DNA of 38,650 bases, from positions 1 to 38,650 of the forward strand of contig JOAA01000052.1 in the NCBI GenBank assembly GCA_000720375.1, written 5' to 3'. Below are positions 1-7,497 of this stretch, piece by piece. The notes beneath the pieces are model-generated. The model was not told where the DNA came from. It searched no databases and saw only the letters and a program-made list of their open reading frames with translations. This stretch comes from Rhodococcus rhodnii (GTDB lineage: Bacteria; Actinomycetota; Actinomycetes; Mycobacteriales; Pseudonocardiaceae). Made by a program: the position numbers and the translations under genes. Numbering within the stretch: position 1 is the stretch's first letter; every line of letters starts with the position of its first letter.

Positions 1-356
1 GGCTCTCTCATGATCATGGGACTTCGACAATCACATGATCAACGAGGCCGTGCCCGACCTATGAACCGGGTGATCAACTTTGCCGACCCCCTGCCCGGGT
101 CGGGTGGGGGCATGTTCTTTTGCTTTTGGTGTGTCGGCTTCGACTGCTTTGGTGTGTCGGCTCGCTTGCTGTTGGGCATCGGCCTGGACGGATCTTGGCG
201 CGGTTCTCAGTGCTCGTACCGGCATCCCTGGGTTTGGGGCAATTCTCGGCTGAGGCCTCGCCAGGGTGGTTGCTCCCACCCAACGCCTAAGCCAAATTCC
301 TGGCGACGGTCCTATCAGCGTTCGAACACAGCCCTGACATCCGACGAAGCGCAGCG
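1..356. other. Non-coding left edge with short direct and inverted repeats
   Basis: I see no convincing gene here; the open frames are Arg/Pro/Ser-rich and resemble no family I know. A 15-bp unit, TTTGGTGTGTCGGCT, occurs at 125-139 and 148-162 (period 23). An 8-bp inverted repeat, TGATCATG/CATGATCA, occupies 11-18 and 34-41 with a 15-bp spacer. The inverted repeat could be an operator or terminator of a gene lying left of the window. Confidence 0.5.
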
Positions 357-746
357 TCAGTGCTCGGCGAGGTACTCCTTGGCCAATCGCTTCGGCGCGC
401 GGTCGAGCCAAGCCTCCGTAACCAGCTCGCCCAACTCGGGCACCGATATCTCGGCCAATCGCACCAGAATCGCTGGGTACCCGTTGAAGTGCGGCGTGGT
501 GAAGTACACCGCCGGGTCTTCGGCGAGCAGGGCTTCCTTCACGCCTACATCAGCAACGCGGACTCCCAAGACCGGTCCATCTGGCGCGTCGTCCCCCAGC
601 GCCTCGTAGTCCGCCTTGCGCAGCGGCCGTTCCCAGACGAATGACTTGTCCTTCACCCGCCACTGGATGTGGCCGTGGCCCGATGTCGATTCCTCGACCG
701 ACGGCAGAGCCATCGCGATCCGGCGTACGTCTTCCCACTCAGCCAT
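357..746 (-). CDS. MmcQ/YjbR family (CyaY-like fold) protein
   Basis: A 129-residue protein matching the usual length and pattern of the MmcQ/YjbR family: an N-terminal WEDVRRIAMALPSVEE helix, the strand HIQWRVKDKSFVWERPL, then DGPVLGVRV, and VYFTTPHFNGYPAILVRL around residues 80-97. The family adopts a CyaY-like fold often described as DNA-binding, but a defined role is not established. The gene starts 9 bp after the stop of the dienelactone hydrolase gene on the same strand, so the two are probably one operon. No signal peptide or membrane segment is visible. Confidence 0.85.
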   Translation of the reverse strand: MAEWEDVRRIAMALPSVEESTSGHGHIQWRVKDKSFVWERPLRKADYEALGDDAPDGPVLGVRVADVGVKEALLAEDPAVYFTTPHFNGYPAILVRLAEISVPELGELVTEAWLDRAPKRLAKEYLAEH

Positions 747-755
747 GGCTCATCT

Positions 756-1478
756 TCACCGGAGGTGCTCGTCGAAGAAAGTCTCGATTCGCTGCCACGC
801 GTCCGCCGCCGCGGCCGGCTCCGGGCCCATTCCGGCCACGCGCATGATCACCCGGATCGGCCTGGGGCCGGTTTCGGCGTCGTTCAGGAACGAGTGTCCG
901 GCGGTCGGGTACTGCTTGACGTCGTGGGTGATCCCGGCGCGGGTCAACGCACGTTCGAGCTTGGCGGGTGCGCTGCGCAATGCCAGGTCCTTGCCGCCGT
1001 AGCTGGCGACGATCGGGCATGCGCCAGCGAGCGCCGCGTCGAGGTCGCGGGGCAGGAAGGCGTAGTTCACCGAGGACGCGTCGAAGCCCGAGTTGGCCGT
1101 GGCCAGTGCGAAGCCGCCGCCCATGCAGAAACCGATCACGCCCACGTTGCCTGAGCAGTCCGATGAGGCGACCAGCCATTCCCTGGCGGACTCGATGTCG
1201 GCGAACGGGCGGCCTTCGCCCTTCGTCAACGCAACCATCGTCGAGACCAGGCACTTGCGGACTCCGCCCGCGCTGAACAGGTCCACTGCCAGTGCCAGGA
1301 AGCCCGCCTCGGCCAGGCGATCTGCCTGCCTGCGTACGACGTCGTTGAGTCCGAAGGCCTCGTGGATGACGACGACGCCTGGCCACGGCCCGTCACCGGA
1401 CGGCTTGGACAGGTAGCCGCGCAGTGGCTGGGACCCGCCGTTCTTCCTGGCGAGCTCGGTCATGTCGACGTCGGTCAT
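756..1478 (-). CDS. Dienelactone hydrolase family alpha/beta-hydrolase
   Basis: A 240-residue cytoplasmic alpha/beta-hydrolase of the carboxymethylenebutenolidase type. The nucleophile is Cys118 in GFCMGGG. Family landmarks are IHEAFGLN (Glu40), GGKD (Asp164) and the catalytic His195 in TAGHSFLND, so the Cys-Asp-His triad is complete. The family hydrolyses dienelactones in chloroaromatic breakdown, but many actinobacterial members have other ester or lactone substrates and no aromatic-catabolism genes lie nearby. The ATG at 1478 has a strong AGGAGGGG site just upstream. It is the first gene of a probable two-gene operon with the YjbR-like gene and is divergent from the glycosyltransferase. 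Confidence 0.88.
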   Translation of the reverse strand: MTDVDMTELARKNGGSQPLRGYLSKPSGDGPWPGVVVIHEAFGLNDVVRRQADRLAEAGFLALAVDLFSAGGVRKCLVSTMVALTKGEGRPFADIESAREWLVASSDCSGNVGVIGFCMGGGFALATANSGFDASSVNYAFLPRDLDAALAGACPIVASYGGKDLALRSAPAKLERALTRAGITHDVKQYPTAGHSFLNDAETGPRPIRVIMRVAGMGPEPAAAADAWQRIETFFDEHLR

Positions 1479-1581
1479 GGGGCTCCCCTCCTGGCGATAA
1501 CAATCCGACGGTAGTGCTCACCCAGTGATCCCGCACTCCGGCGACACGCCGGTAGGCTGCGCGGACCTGGGGAGGCCTTTG

Positions 1582-3075
1582 ATGACTCAAGAAGTCGTGA
1601 CCACTAAGTCGTTACCTGCACTCGCCTGGCGCCCGGTCGGTCTGGTCGCCGCGATCCAGCTCGTCGTGCTGACCGCGTTGTCCGGCCGGTACGGGTTCCA
1701 CCGCGACGAGTTGTACTTCGTCGCCGCGGGCAAGCACCTGGACTGGGGCTATACCGACCAGCCGCCGATCACGCCCGCGCTTGCCTGGCTCAGCACGTCG
1801 ATCTTCGGCGAAACACCGTTCGGGCTACGGGTCGTCGCCACGCTCGCGGCCGTCGCCACGATCATCGTGATCGCTTACGTCGCAAGGGAACTGGGCGGCA
1901 ACAGCACTGTTCAATGGGTATCGGCCGCGGTCGCCGCGCTCGGGCCGTTCGTGGTGGCGGTGTCTCACATGCTGTCCACGACCACGATTGACATGCTGAT
2001 TTGGACGCTGCTCGGGTTGTTCGTGTTGCGGCTGTTGCGGACCGGTGACGGGCGCTGGTGGCTCGCGATCGGCGCGGTCATCGGGGTCGGGATGGCCAAC
2101 AAATGGCTGATCCTGCTGCTGGTCTTCGGGCTCGCGGTCGGCGTACTGGTCTTCGGCCCGCGCGAGGTGCTGCGGACCTGGTGGCTTGCGGCCGGTGTCG
2201 CGGTGACGTTGGCACTCATCGCGCCGGTCATGGTGTGGCAGGCGGCGAACGACTTCCCGATGCTCACTGTCGCATCTGGAATCAGCGAGGACGACGGCGC
2301 GGAGAACCGGATCCTGTTCGTCCCCATGCAGTTGGTTTACCCGACGCCCGTCGGCGCGGCGGTCTGGATCGCCGGTCTTGTCCGGCTGTGGCGTGATCCT
2401 TCGCTGCGGTGGGCGCGAGCGCTGGCCGTGAGCTATCCCGTCGTGTGTGTCGTGTTGCTGATTGTCGGCGGGAAGCCGTATTACTCGGTTCCGTTGTTGC
2501 TGTTGCTGATTCCGGCTGGTGTCCAACCTGTACTGAACTGGCTCACCACTACGTTGCGACGGGCCGTTGTCGGTGTGTTCGCCGCGATTGGCGTCGTTTT
2601 GGCGGTGATCACCGGTTTGCCGGTGTTGCCACCGTCCGGTTTGGACGGGCCGGTGCTGGCGATCAACAAGGAGCAGGGCGAGCAGGTCGGCTGGCCAGAG
2701 CTGACGGCGAACGTCGCACGGGCGTGGACCCAGATCCCGGAAGACCTGCGCGCCACATCGGTGATCTTCACGAGCAACTACGGACAAGCCGGCGCGATCG
2801 AGCACTATGGGCCGCGATTCACTTTGCCGAAACCACATTCGGGCCACATGTCCTATTGGGACTGGGGACCTCCGTCGGACCGCATGACGGGCGCCGTTCT
2901 TGTCGTCGGTGGACAGCCGACGCAATCGTCGTTGCTGGCCGGATGCCGTGTCGTCGAAGAGAACGACAACGGCATCGGCCTGGACAACGAGGAACAGGAC
3001 ACACCGATCACGTTGTGCGACAGGACAACCGCGCCGTGGTCGGTGATCTGGCCGCAGCTGCGGCGGTTCTATTGA
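1582..3075 (+). CDS. GT39/ArnT-like membrane glycosyltransferase
   Basis: A 497-residue polytopic membrane protein of the dolichyl-phosphate-mannose mannosyltransferase / ArnT-like (PMT_2) type. After a first hydrophobic helix (residues 17-34) come the acidic RDELYF motif (41-46) and DQPPITPALAWL (59-70), the hallmark first extracytoplasmic loop of this family. About ten further hydrophobic segments follow, then a soluble C-terminal domain (about 390-497). Members transfer sugars from polyprenyl-phosphate carriers on the outer membrane face; the acceptor here is unknown. I chose ATG 1582 over 1525 because GGGGAGG lies 7 bp upstream and the earlier start adds an unlikely hydrophilic tail. The 3' end overlaps the convergent EamA gene by 7 bp. 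Confidence 0.87.
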   Translation: MTQEVVTTKSLPALAWRPVGLVAAIQLVVLTALSGRYGFHRDELYFVAAGKHLDWGYTDQPPITPALAWLSTSIFGETPFGLRVVATLAAVATIIVIAYVARELGGNSTVQWVSAAVAALGPFVVAVSHMLSTTTIDMLIWTLLGLFVLRLLRTGDGRWWLAIGAVIGVGMANKWLILLLVFGLAVGVLVFGPREVLRTWWLAAGVAVTLALIAPVMVWQAANDFPMLTVASGISEDDGAENRILFVPMQLVYPTPVGAAVWIAGLVRLWRDPSLRWARALAVSYPVVCVVLLIVGGKPYYSVPLLLLLIPAGVQPVLNWLTTTLRRAVVGVFAAIGVVLAVITGLPVLPPSGLDGPVLAINKEQGEQVGWPELTANVARAWTQIPEDLRATSVIFTSNYGQAGAIEHYGPRFTLPKPHSGHMSYWDWGPPSDRMTGAVLVVGGQPTQSSLLAGCRVVEENDNGIGLDNEEQDTPITLCDRTTAPWSVIWPQLRRFY

Positions 3076-3944
3076 GCCACGGCTGCCGGTATTCGTTCCT
3101 TCGCCCGCGAGGTCGCCAGGATCGATCCACTGAGGATCAGTACAAAAGCGACGATCGTGACCGTCGTCAACGGCTCGTTCAGCACGAGCACGCCCGCAGC
3201 CACGGCAACTAGCGGGTTGACGTACGTGATCACCACCGCCTTTGACGGGCCGACCTCGCGGATCAACGCGAAGAAGAACAGGAACGCGACGGCCGTGCAC
3301 AGCAAAGCAAGGCCGCCCAGCGCAAGCAGCACGTCGTTCGACGGCATCTGCTGCGGCCACGTCGCGATCGCGAACGGCAGGTACACGATCGCCGCGATGC
3401 CAAGGGAAACCGTCGCCAGTACGAGCCCAGGCACGTCCTGGAGTCTTCGAGCGGCGATGATCGGCGCGACCGCGTAACCGACCGTGACCAGCAGGACCTC
3501 GATGATCGCCCACGCGTCACCGCCGCCAAGGTTCGGGCCTGCCAGCAGCGCGACGCCACCGAAACCGACCGCCAGCCCGATCCACTGGGCCGGGCTGAGC
3601 CGTTCCCCACGCATGCTCACCAGTAGCGCGCCGATCGTCGGCACGGCCGCGATCAGCAGGCCAGTCAATGAACTCGACAGATGACGCTCGGCGTCCGACA
3701 GCAGGTACCACGGCACGATGATCTCGGTCGCGGCGAACGCCAGCAGCGGCTTCCAATGCCTGCGCAGCACATTCCAATCGATCCGGCGCAAGGCGAGCGG
3801 CAACAGCACCGCCGCGCCAATTGCCGTCCGGGCGAACACGATCATGGGGACGGACACGCCGCCGACCGCCACCTTGATCATCAGATACGGCAGCCCCCAG
3901 ATCACACCCATCAAGCCGAAAAGAATCCACCCTTTACGTGTCAC
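3069..3944 (-). CDS. EamA/DMT family transporter
   Basis: A 291-residue inner-membrane protein with ten hydrophobic segments arranged as two EamA repeats. It begins with GWILFGLMGVIWGLPYL, typical of drug/metabolite exporters, and repeat two ends with LIREVGPSKAVVITYVNPLVAV, a conserved EamA signature. The GTG start lies inside the 3' end of the upstream AraC gene (11-bp overlap) with no good ribosome binding site of its own, so translation is probably coupled. An AraC regulator paired with a DMT exporter suggests inducible efflux of a small metabolite or amino acid. The substrate cannot be read from the sequence. Confidence 0.88.
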   Translation of the reverse strand: MTRKGWILFGLMGVIWGLPYLMIKVAVGGVSVPMIVFARTAIGAAVLLPLALRRIDWNVLRRHWKPLLAFAATEIIVPWYLLSDAERHLSSSLTGLLIAAVPTIGALLVSMRGERLSPAQWIGLAVGFGGVALLAGPNLGGGDAWAIIEVLLVTVGYAVAPIIAARRLQDVPGLVLATVSLGIAAIVYLPFAIATWPQQMPSNDVLLALGGLALLCTAVAFLFFFALIREVGPSKAVVITYVNPLVAVAAGVLVLNEPLTTVTIVAFVLILSGSILATSRAKERIPAAVAQ

Positions 3945-4770
3945 CGAGCAAGCGTCGTCCGTTCAGCCCGGCGATGTCTTGAACGCTGTTGCGGAACACG
4001 CCAGGTGTGACGCCGAAAACACGGCGGAACCACCTGGTCAGATGCGCCTGGTCGGCAAATCCCGTCAACGCCGCGGCCTGCGCGGGACGATGGCCTGCGG
4101 CCAGCAACGCCCTCGCCCGCGTGGCGCGGTACTGCGAAAGCCACGCGAACGGCGGCATCCCCACCGTCTCCCGGAACGCGCGCAACACCTGGAACCGGGA
4201 CAACCCCAGGTCAGCGGCGATTTCATGCAGACCGGGCGGGTCAAGCAAGCGATCGGCCAGCCGGTCCTTGGTGACGCGCGCGACCTGGTCGCCCGCGCGG
4301 ACGCGCTTGATCTCCCTGGGCCTGCCCGCGTGCCGCTGGACAAGCTCGGTCAGCACCCATGACAGGCGCGACTCGGCCTCCAGCGGGTCCCGCCACCGGG
4401 TGATCAGCGCATGCGTGCGCTGGATCTGCTCGGCCAGCTCGGGGTCGTGGATGATGGGTGACGGGAAATGGGGGATCTCCGTCTCGGACAAGCTGGTCCA
4501 CTGTGGATAGAGCACCCGATAGGCGAAACCGCCCGGCGTCGCGGCGGCGCCGGTGTGCGTCTCCCCTGGCTCGACCACAACGATGTCGCCCGGGCCTGAC
4601 ATGTACTGCTGGGCACCGATCTCGATCACTTCGACGCCGCTGGTGCACGCGCCGATCGCGAACTCCTCGTGCGCGTGCGGCGCGAACACGTGCCGGACGA
4701 ACCGTGCCGTCATCAGGTCGAGCGGAGCACCCTGACCCGCTTCGACCCGTGTCCACGTAGCGTGCTCCAT
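3934..4770 (-). CDS. AraC family transcriptional regulator
   Basis: A 278-residue regulator. The N-terminal half is a cupin-type AraC ligand domain (HAHEEFAIG near residues 32-40; PGDIVVVEPGETHTG near 60-75). The C-terminal hundred residues hold the two AraC helix-turn-helices, seen in DLGLSRFQVLRAFRETVG and TGFADQAHLTRWFRRVFGVTP. This architecture is common for regulators next to EamA exporters. I chose the ATG at 4770; a GTG seven codons upstream (4791) is possible, and neither has a strong ribosome binding site. The next gene, an EamA transporter, overlaps it by 11 bp and is its likely target. Confidence 0.87.
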   Translation of the reverse strand: MEHATWTRVEAGQGAPLDLMTARFVRHVFAPHAHEEFAIGACTSGVEVIEIGAQQYMSGPGDIVVVEPGETHTGAAATPGGFAYRVLYPQWTSLSETEIPHFPSPIIHDPELAEQIQRTHALITRWRDPLEAESRLSWVLTELVQRHAGRPREIKRVRAGDQVARVTKDRLADRLLDPPGLHEIAADLGLSRFQVLRAFRETVGMPPFAWLSQYRATRARALLAAGHRPAQAAALTGFADQAHLTRWFRRVFGVTPGVFRNSVQDIAGLNGRRLLGDT

Positions 4771-5057
4771 ACCTGCAGAAGCTACCCGCACACCGCAAGC
4801 CGTTTCGCCGCTCGCGGACAGTGCACGGCGTCGAGCGCAACGTCACCTCCGCGGCAAGGGTGGGGTGCCGCGAGGCCCGGATCGGCCGGTGCTACCGTCA
4901 ACGAAACCGGGAAACCCCCGACCCTGTACGGCAATATCGACATCAGCCGGACGTCGTCCGGCCGGGTTGTTCTCTGCCCGGTCTGATGGTGGCCGCGTGG
5001 TGGCGTCGGATCACTCCCCGACACGACCGGCGCCCCACGCGGCGGACACCACAACGG
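4771..5057. other. Intergenic region with one short hairpin
   Basis: A 287-bp gap between two minus-strand genes. The only clear structure is a GC-rich hairpin at 4947-4961, CCGGAC/GTCCGG around a 3-base loop, lying about 100 bp beyond the RNA ligase stop. Without a T-tract it is only a weak terminator candidate. The AraC promoter should lie here, but I could not fix it. Confidence 0.3.
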
Positions 5058-5621
5058 TCAACTCTGGCTCGCCAACGCGTCCCGGCGCTTCAGCTTCGCC
5101 ATCCGGCCGTCCGGGTGGTGCCAGACGATCCCCTCGAACTCGGGATGCGCCAGCAACCACGCCATCAAACCGTCGTAGTCACGCGGCACATCGCCGAAGA
5201 CCTCCGCGGTTTCGTGCCGCACCAGCCGATGCCCGTCGTAGGCTTCCGGGTTGCCGTTCAGCTTCGGCCCGCACAGCTCGTAGGTTCCCGGCGAGAACTC
5301 TTGTCCCGCAACGGCTTCGTTGAAGAACTTGACGAACGACGACTGCTCGATCGGTTCCCAGCCCACAGTTTTGCCGGTCACGGAGTCGTGTTGGACTGCC
5401 ACGAACTCGGTCGGCGTTGCTTTGCCCGCCTTGACTTCGCGGCGCGCCCACCAGCGACCCGCGTCGTCCAGCCGGACGCAGGTGCCGTCGTACTTGCGCG
5501 TGGGGTCGCCTTCACCGGCGAGCACCCACGCACAGTCCGGGTGCACCTCACGAGTGACCCGGCGTAGATCGTCCGGGTCACGTACGAACAGCGTTGGGAT
5601 CTTCTGCAAAGTCGCCTCCAT
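5058..5621 (-). CDS. RLIG1-like (DUF5565) RNA ligase
   Basis: A 187-residue protein with the nucleotidyltransferase ligase motifs in order: motif I KYDGT (Lys43 is the expected adenylated residue), RWWARREVKAGK (56-67), GWEPIE (88-92 region), YELCGPKLNGNP (114-125), EGIVWHHPDG (163-172, motif IV) and KLKRRD (176-181, motif V). The same order, including KVDGTC, LIGTNINGNP and IEGIVWH, is what I recall of vertebrate RLIG1 (C12orf29), a 5'-phosphate/3'-OH RNA ligase. This one is much shorter than the roughly 325-residue human protein. Function is inferred from motifs. The start is uncertain: ATG 5621 lacks a good site, whereas TTG 5609 follows GGAGG at ideal spacing. It lies 41 bp after the Pro/Tyr-rich gene, probably co-transcribed. 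No kinase or phosphatase partner is visible. Confidence 0.75.
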   Translation of the reverse strand: MEATLQKIPTLFVRDPDDLRRVTREVHPDCAWVLAGEGDPTRKYDGTCVRLDDAGRWWARREVKAGKATPTEFVAVQHDSVTGKTVGWEPIEQSSFVKFFNEAVAGQEFSPGTYELCGPKLNGNPEAYDGHRLVRHETAEVFGDVPRDYDGLMAWLLAHPEFEGIVWHHPDGRMAKLKRRDALASQS

Positions 5622-5662
5622 CGGTGTCGAGCACATCGATGGTCGCAGGACTGTCCAGTCGA

Positions 5663-6091
5663 TTACCTGCGCCTGCCGTCGTAATACCCGTACCGGTCAC
5701 GGTGACTGTTGTAGTAGTGGTAGTACCAATAGGACCAGTAGCGGTCCTGATAGGACGGTCTCTGCGCGGGCGGCGGCGCAACAGTGGTCGGCGGCGGCGG
5801 TGCGGGCTTCTTCGGCTTGGGCGCCGGGGTTTGCTTGCGCGGTGGCGGTGGCGGCGGCGGCGGGACCGTCGAGGTCGCCGATGTCGCCGCGACCGGCGGC
5901 ACAACCGGAATGAACACCGTTGGCGGTTTCTCATCTGTGGACGGGATGTAGCCGTTCAGCTCCTCAGCTTGCGGCACAATGATCTTGCCGCGCTGTGGTT
6001 CCGAACCGGACTGATTCGACATCGTCGTCGCGACGATGGCTGCCAGCACTCCCGACGTGCCAACGGCAGCCCAACTGAGCCTGCGCCTCAC
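5663..6091 (-). CDS. Secreted/anchored Pro-rich, Tyr-rich protein
   Basis: A 142-residue protein of unrecognised family. It has a short basic N-terminus (VRRRLSW) and a hydrophobic segment (AAVGTSGVLAAIVATT) acting as a signal peptide or anchor. A polar stretch of about 45 residues follows, then a run of eight prolines and a Pro/Lys/Ala-rich linker. The tail is dominated by Tyr, Trp, Arg and His (YWSYWYYHYYNSHRDRYGYY). There is no cysteine. The GTG at 6091 is preceded by GGGAGG (6099-6104) at 7-bp spacing, which favours it over the upstream in-frame GTG at 6139. It sits upstream of the RNA ligase gene and divergent from the XRE-TetR regulator. A cell-envelope role is a guess. Confidence 0.6.
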   Translation of the reverse strand: MRRRLSWAAVGTSGVLAAIVATTMSNQSGSEPQRGKIIVPQAEELNGYIPSTDEKPPTVFIPVVPPVAATSATSTVPPPPPPPPRKQTPAPKPKKPAPPPPTTVAPPPAQRPSYQDRYWSYWYYHYYNSHRDRYGYYDGRRR

Positions 6092-6217
6092 CAAATCGCC
6101 TCCCTCGCACTCCTGCGTGACAATGCGTAACCGGACCACAATGGATGGTCAAGCAGGCATGTGCGGGAGGCATCACGGACCGTCACTGGACCACACCGTG
6201 GCCCATTGCCTGGGGGA

Positions 6218-6254
6218 TTGCGATTATCGCAACGCGGGTTTACCGTCTTCTGGC
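6218..6254 (+). promoter_or_regulatory. Promoter with palindromic operator for a leaderless mRNA
   Basis: A perfect palindrome, TTGCGA-TTA-TCGCAA, occupies 6218-6232. Its left arm doubles as a -35 hexamer (TTGCGA), followed by exactly 17 bp and a -10 TACCGT (6241-6246). The start codon comes 8 bp after the -10, with no ribosome binding site between. This suggests a leaderless transcript and autoregulation through the palindrome. All inferred from sequence. Confidence 0.55.
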
Positions 6255-7112
6255 ATGGATGTCACGGATGAGCTCCGGACGCGAGTCCGCGGGTTGATCC
6301 AGGCGATGCCAGGGGCGCAGCGCGACTTCGCCGCGGGCATCGGGTTGGACGAGACCAAACTGTCCAAAGCGTTATCGGGCGCCCGCCGGTTCTCCGCCGG
6401 CGAACTCGTCCGGATCGCGGAGTACAGCGGTGTCACGGTCAACTGGCTACTGAACGGTAGTGACGAGGCCAAGACGGTCACTGCGGTTCCGGCGCCTGCC
6501 GCGCGCTCGATCCGAGTGCCCACCGACCTCGAACCACGCCGCCGGATCCTGGAGACGGCGTGGCAGCTGATCGCCGAACGCGGCTACCACCGCGTCCGGG
6601 TCGCCGACATCGCCAAGGCATGCGGCACGAGCACAGCGACGATCCACCACTACTTCCCCACCAAAACCGAAGTCCTCAACGAAGCGTTGCGGCGCAACGT
6701 GAAACTCGCGTTCGACCGGCAGGTCGCCGAGTTGCACGCGGTGCAGGACGCTCATCAACGCCTGCTCAGACTGGTCGAACTGCAGCTGCCGAAGGACGGG
6801 CTGCTGCGGGACGAATGGTCGGTCTGGCTGCAGGTGTGGAACGAGAGCGCGATCAACCCGAAGATCCGCTCACTGTACTGGGATTCCTACGACCGCTGGT
6901 ACAACACCATCGCCATGACCATCCGAAGTGGACAGGAACAGGGCGTGTTCCGGGTGCGGGACCCGGACAAGGCGACGGCTCAGCTCACCGCCTTGATCGA
7001 CGGTCTCGGGATTCAGGTGCTGACCGGCCGACCGGGGAGTTCGGTCGCCGCGATGCGCGAGCATCTACACGACTTCATCGACCAGAACATTGCCGCGAAA
7101 CCGGTGCGGTAA
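6255..7112 (+). CDS. XRE-TetR fusion transcriptional regulator
   Basis: A 285-residue protein with two DNA-binding domains. Residues 1-70 form an XRE/Cro-like helix-turn-helix (QRDFAAGIGLDETKLSKALSGARRFSAGELVRIAEYSGVTV, written here only as a guide: residues 22-62). After a 20-residue Ala/Pro linker comes a TetR domain at 93-140 (RRRILETAWQLIAERGY; VADIAKACGTSTATIHHYF) and a TetR ligand/dimer domain to the end. TetR proteins normally have one HTH. The start is ATG 6255, directly after a leaderless-type promoter; the longer upstream frame is non-coding. It is followed, same strand, by the carnitine-type operon 385 bp away and is the obvious candidate regulator. The ligand is unknown. Confidence 0.85.
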   Translation: MDVTDELRTRVRGLIQAMPGAQRDFAAGIGLDETKLSKALSGARRFSAGELVRIAEYSGVTVNWLLNGSDEAKTVTAVPAPAARSIRVPTDLEPRRRILETAWQLIAERGYHRVRVADIAKACGTSTATIHHYFPTKTEVLNEALRRNVKLAFDRQVAELHAVQDAHQRLLRLVELQLPKDGLLRDEWSVWLQVWNESAINPKIRSLYWDSYDRWYNTIAMTIRSGQEQGVFRVRDPDKATAQLTALIDGLGIQVLTGRPGSSVAAMREHLHDFIDQNIAAKPVR

Positions 7113-7150
7113 AGGGTATTAACGGTGCCGTTGGCTTGGTTGGGCGGCCC

Positions 7151-7232
7151 TCGGCCCCCCGGTTTCCAGTCTACCCAGCACCACCGACACAACTCGGACA
7201 ACAAGGTCATCGAGAGCCGCGTTATCCACAGC
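7151..7232 (+). repeat. Interspersed repeat copy R1
   Basis: First of four copies in the window. Core CCCCGGTTTCCAGTCTA, then CACCACCGACA, and at the end TTATCCACA (7222-7230), identical to the E. coli DnaA-box consensus. From the GGTTTCC core to the box is 61 bp. R2 follows in the same orientation with a period of 92 bp. Confidence 0.7.
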
Positions 7233-7240
7233 TCAGCGCG

Positions 7241-7324
7241 GGCTCCGCCCCCGGTTTCCAGTCTATCGGGCACCACCGACAAGACTTGGGCCGCAAGACC
7301 ATCAACTTCTGGGCTGTCCACAGG
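7241..7324 (+). repeat. Interspersed repeat copy R2
   Basis: Second copy, with GGTTTCCAGTCTA at 7253, CACCACCGACA at 7271, and a terminal CTGTCCACA (7314-7322), close to the actinobacterial DnaA box. Core-to-box spacing is 61 bp, the same as R1. It lies in the 385-bp gap between the regulator and the BKACE gene. The rest of that gap (7325-7497) shows nothing I can name, apart from the AGGAAGGG ribosome binding site. Confidence 0.7.
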
Positions 7325-7497
7325 GCTTGCGGCGGCTGAAGTGACTGAAACCCGGCGCAGCCGCCAACGCAACACCCCGGCAGCGCACGAGTAGTGCACC
7401 GCGACCGCCACATTCTGCGGCCGAAGTGCCGCGTAAGGCCGCGGTCCGTCGTGCCGTGGGATTTGGCCATCAATCACCGCTTCTAGGAAGGGACGCC

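Noticed and set aside
1825..3513. 562-codon open frame on the minus strand
   Set aside because: It lies antisense to the glycosyltransferase and continues out of frame over the EamA gene; composition is dominated by Arg, Asp, Gln and Pro with no domain. High-GC shadow.
3484..3684. Small ORFs on the plus strand inside the EamA gene
   Set aside because: Out-of-frame shadows without ribosome binding sites or conserved composition.
7151..7324. CRISPR-like array
   Set aside because: Only two units at 92-bp period, imperfect, with further copies elsewhere on the other strand and no cas genes; better described as an interspersed repeat.
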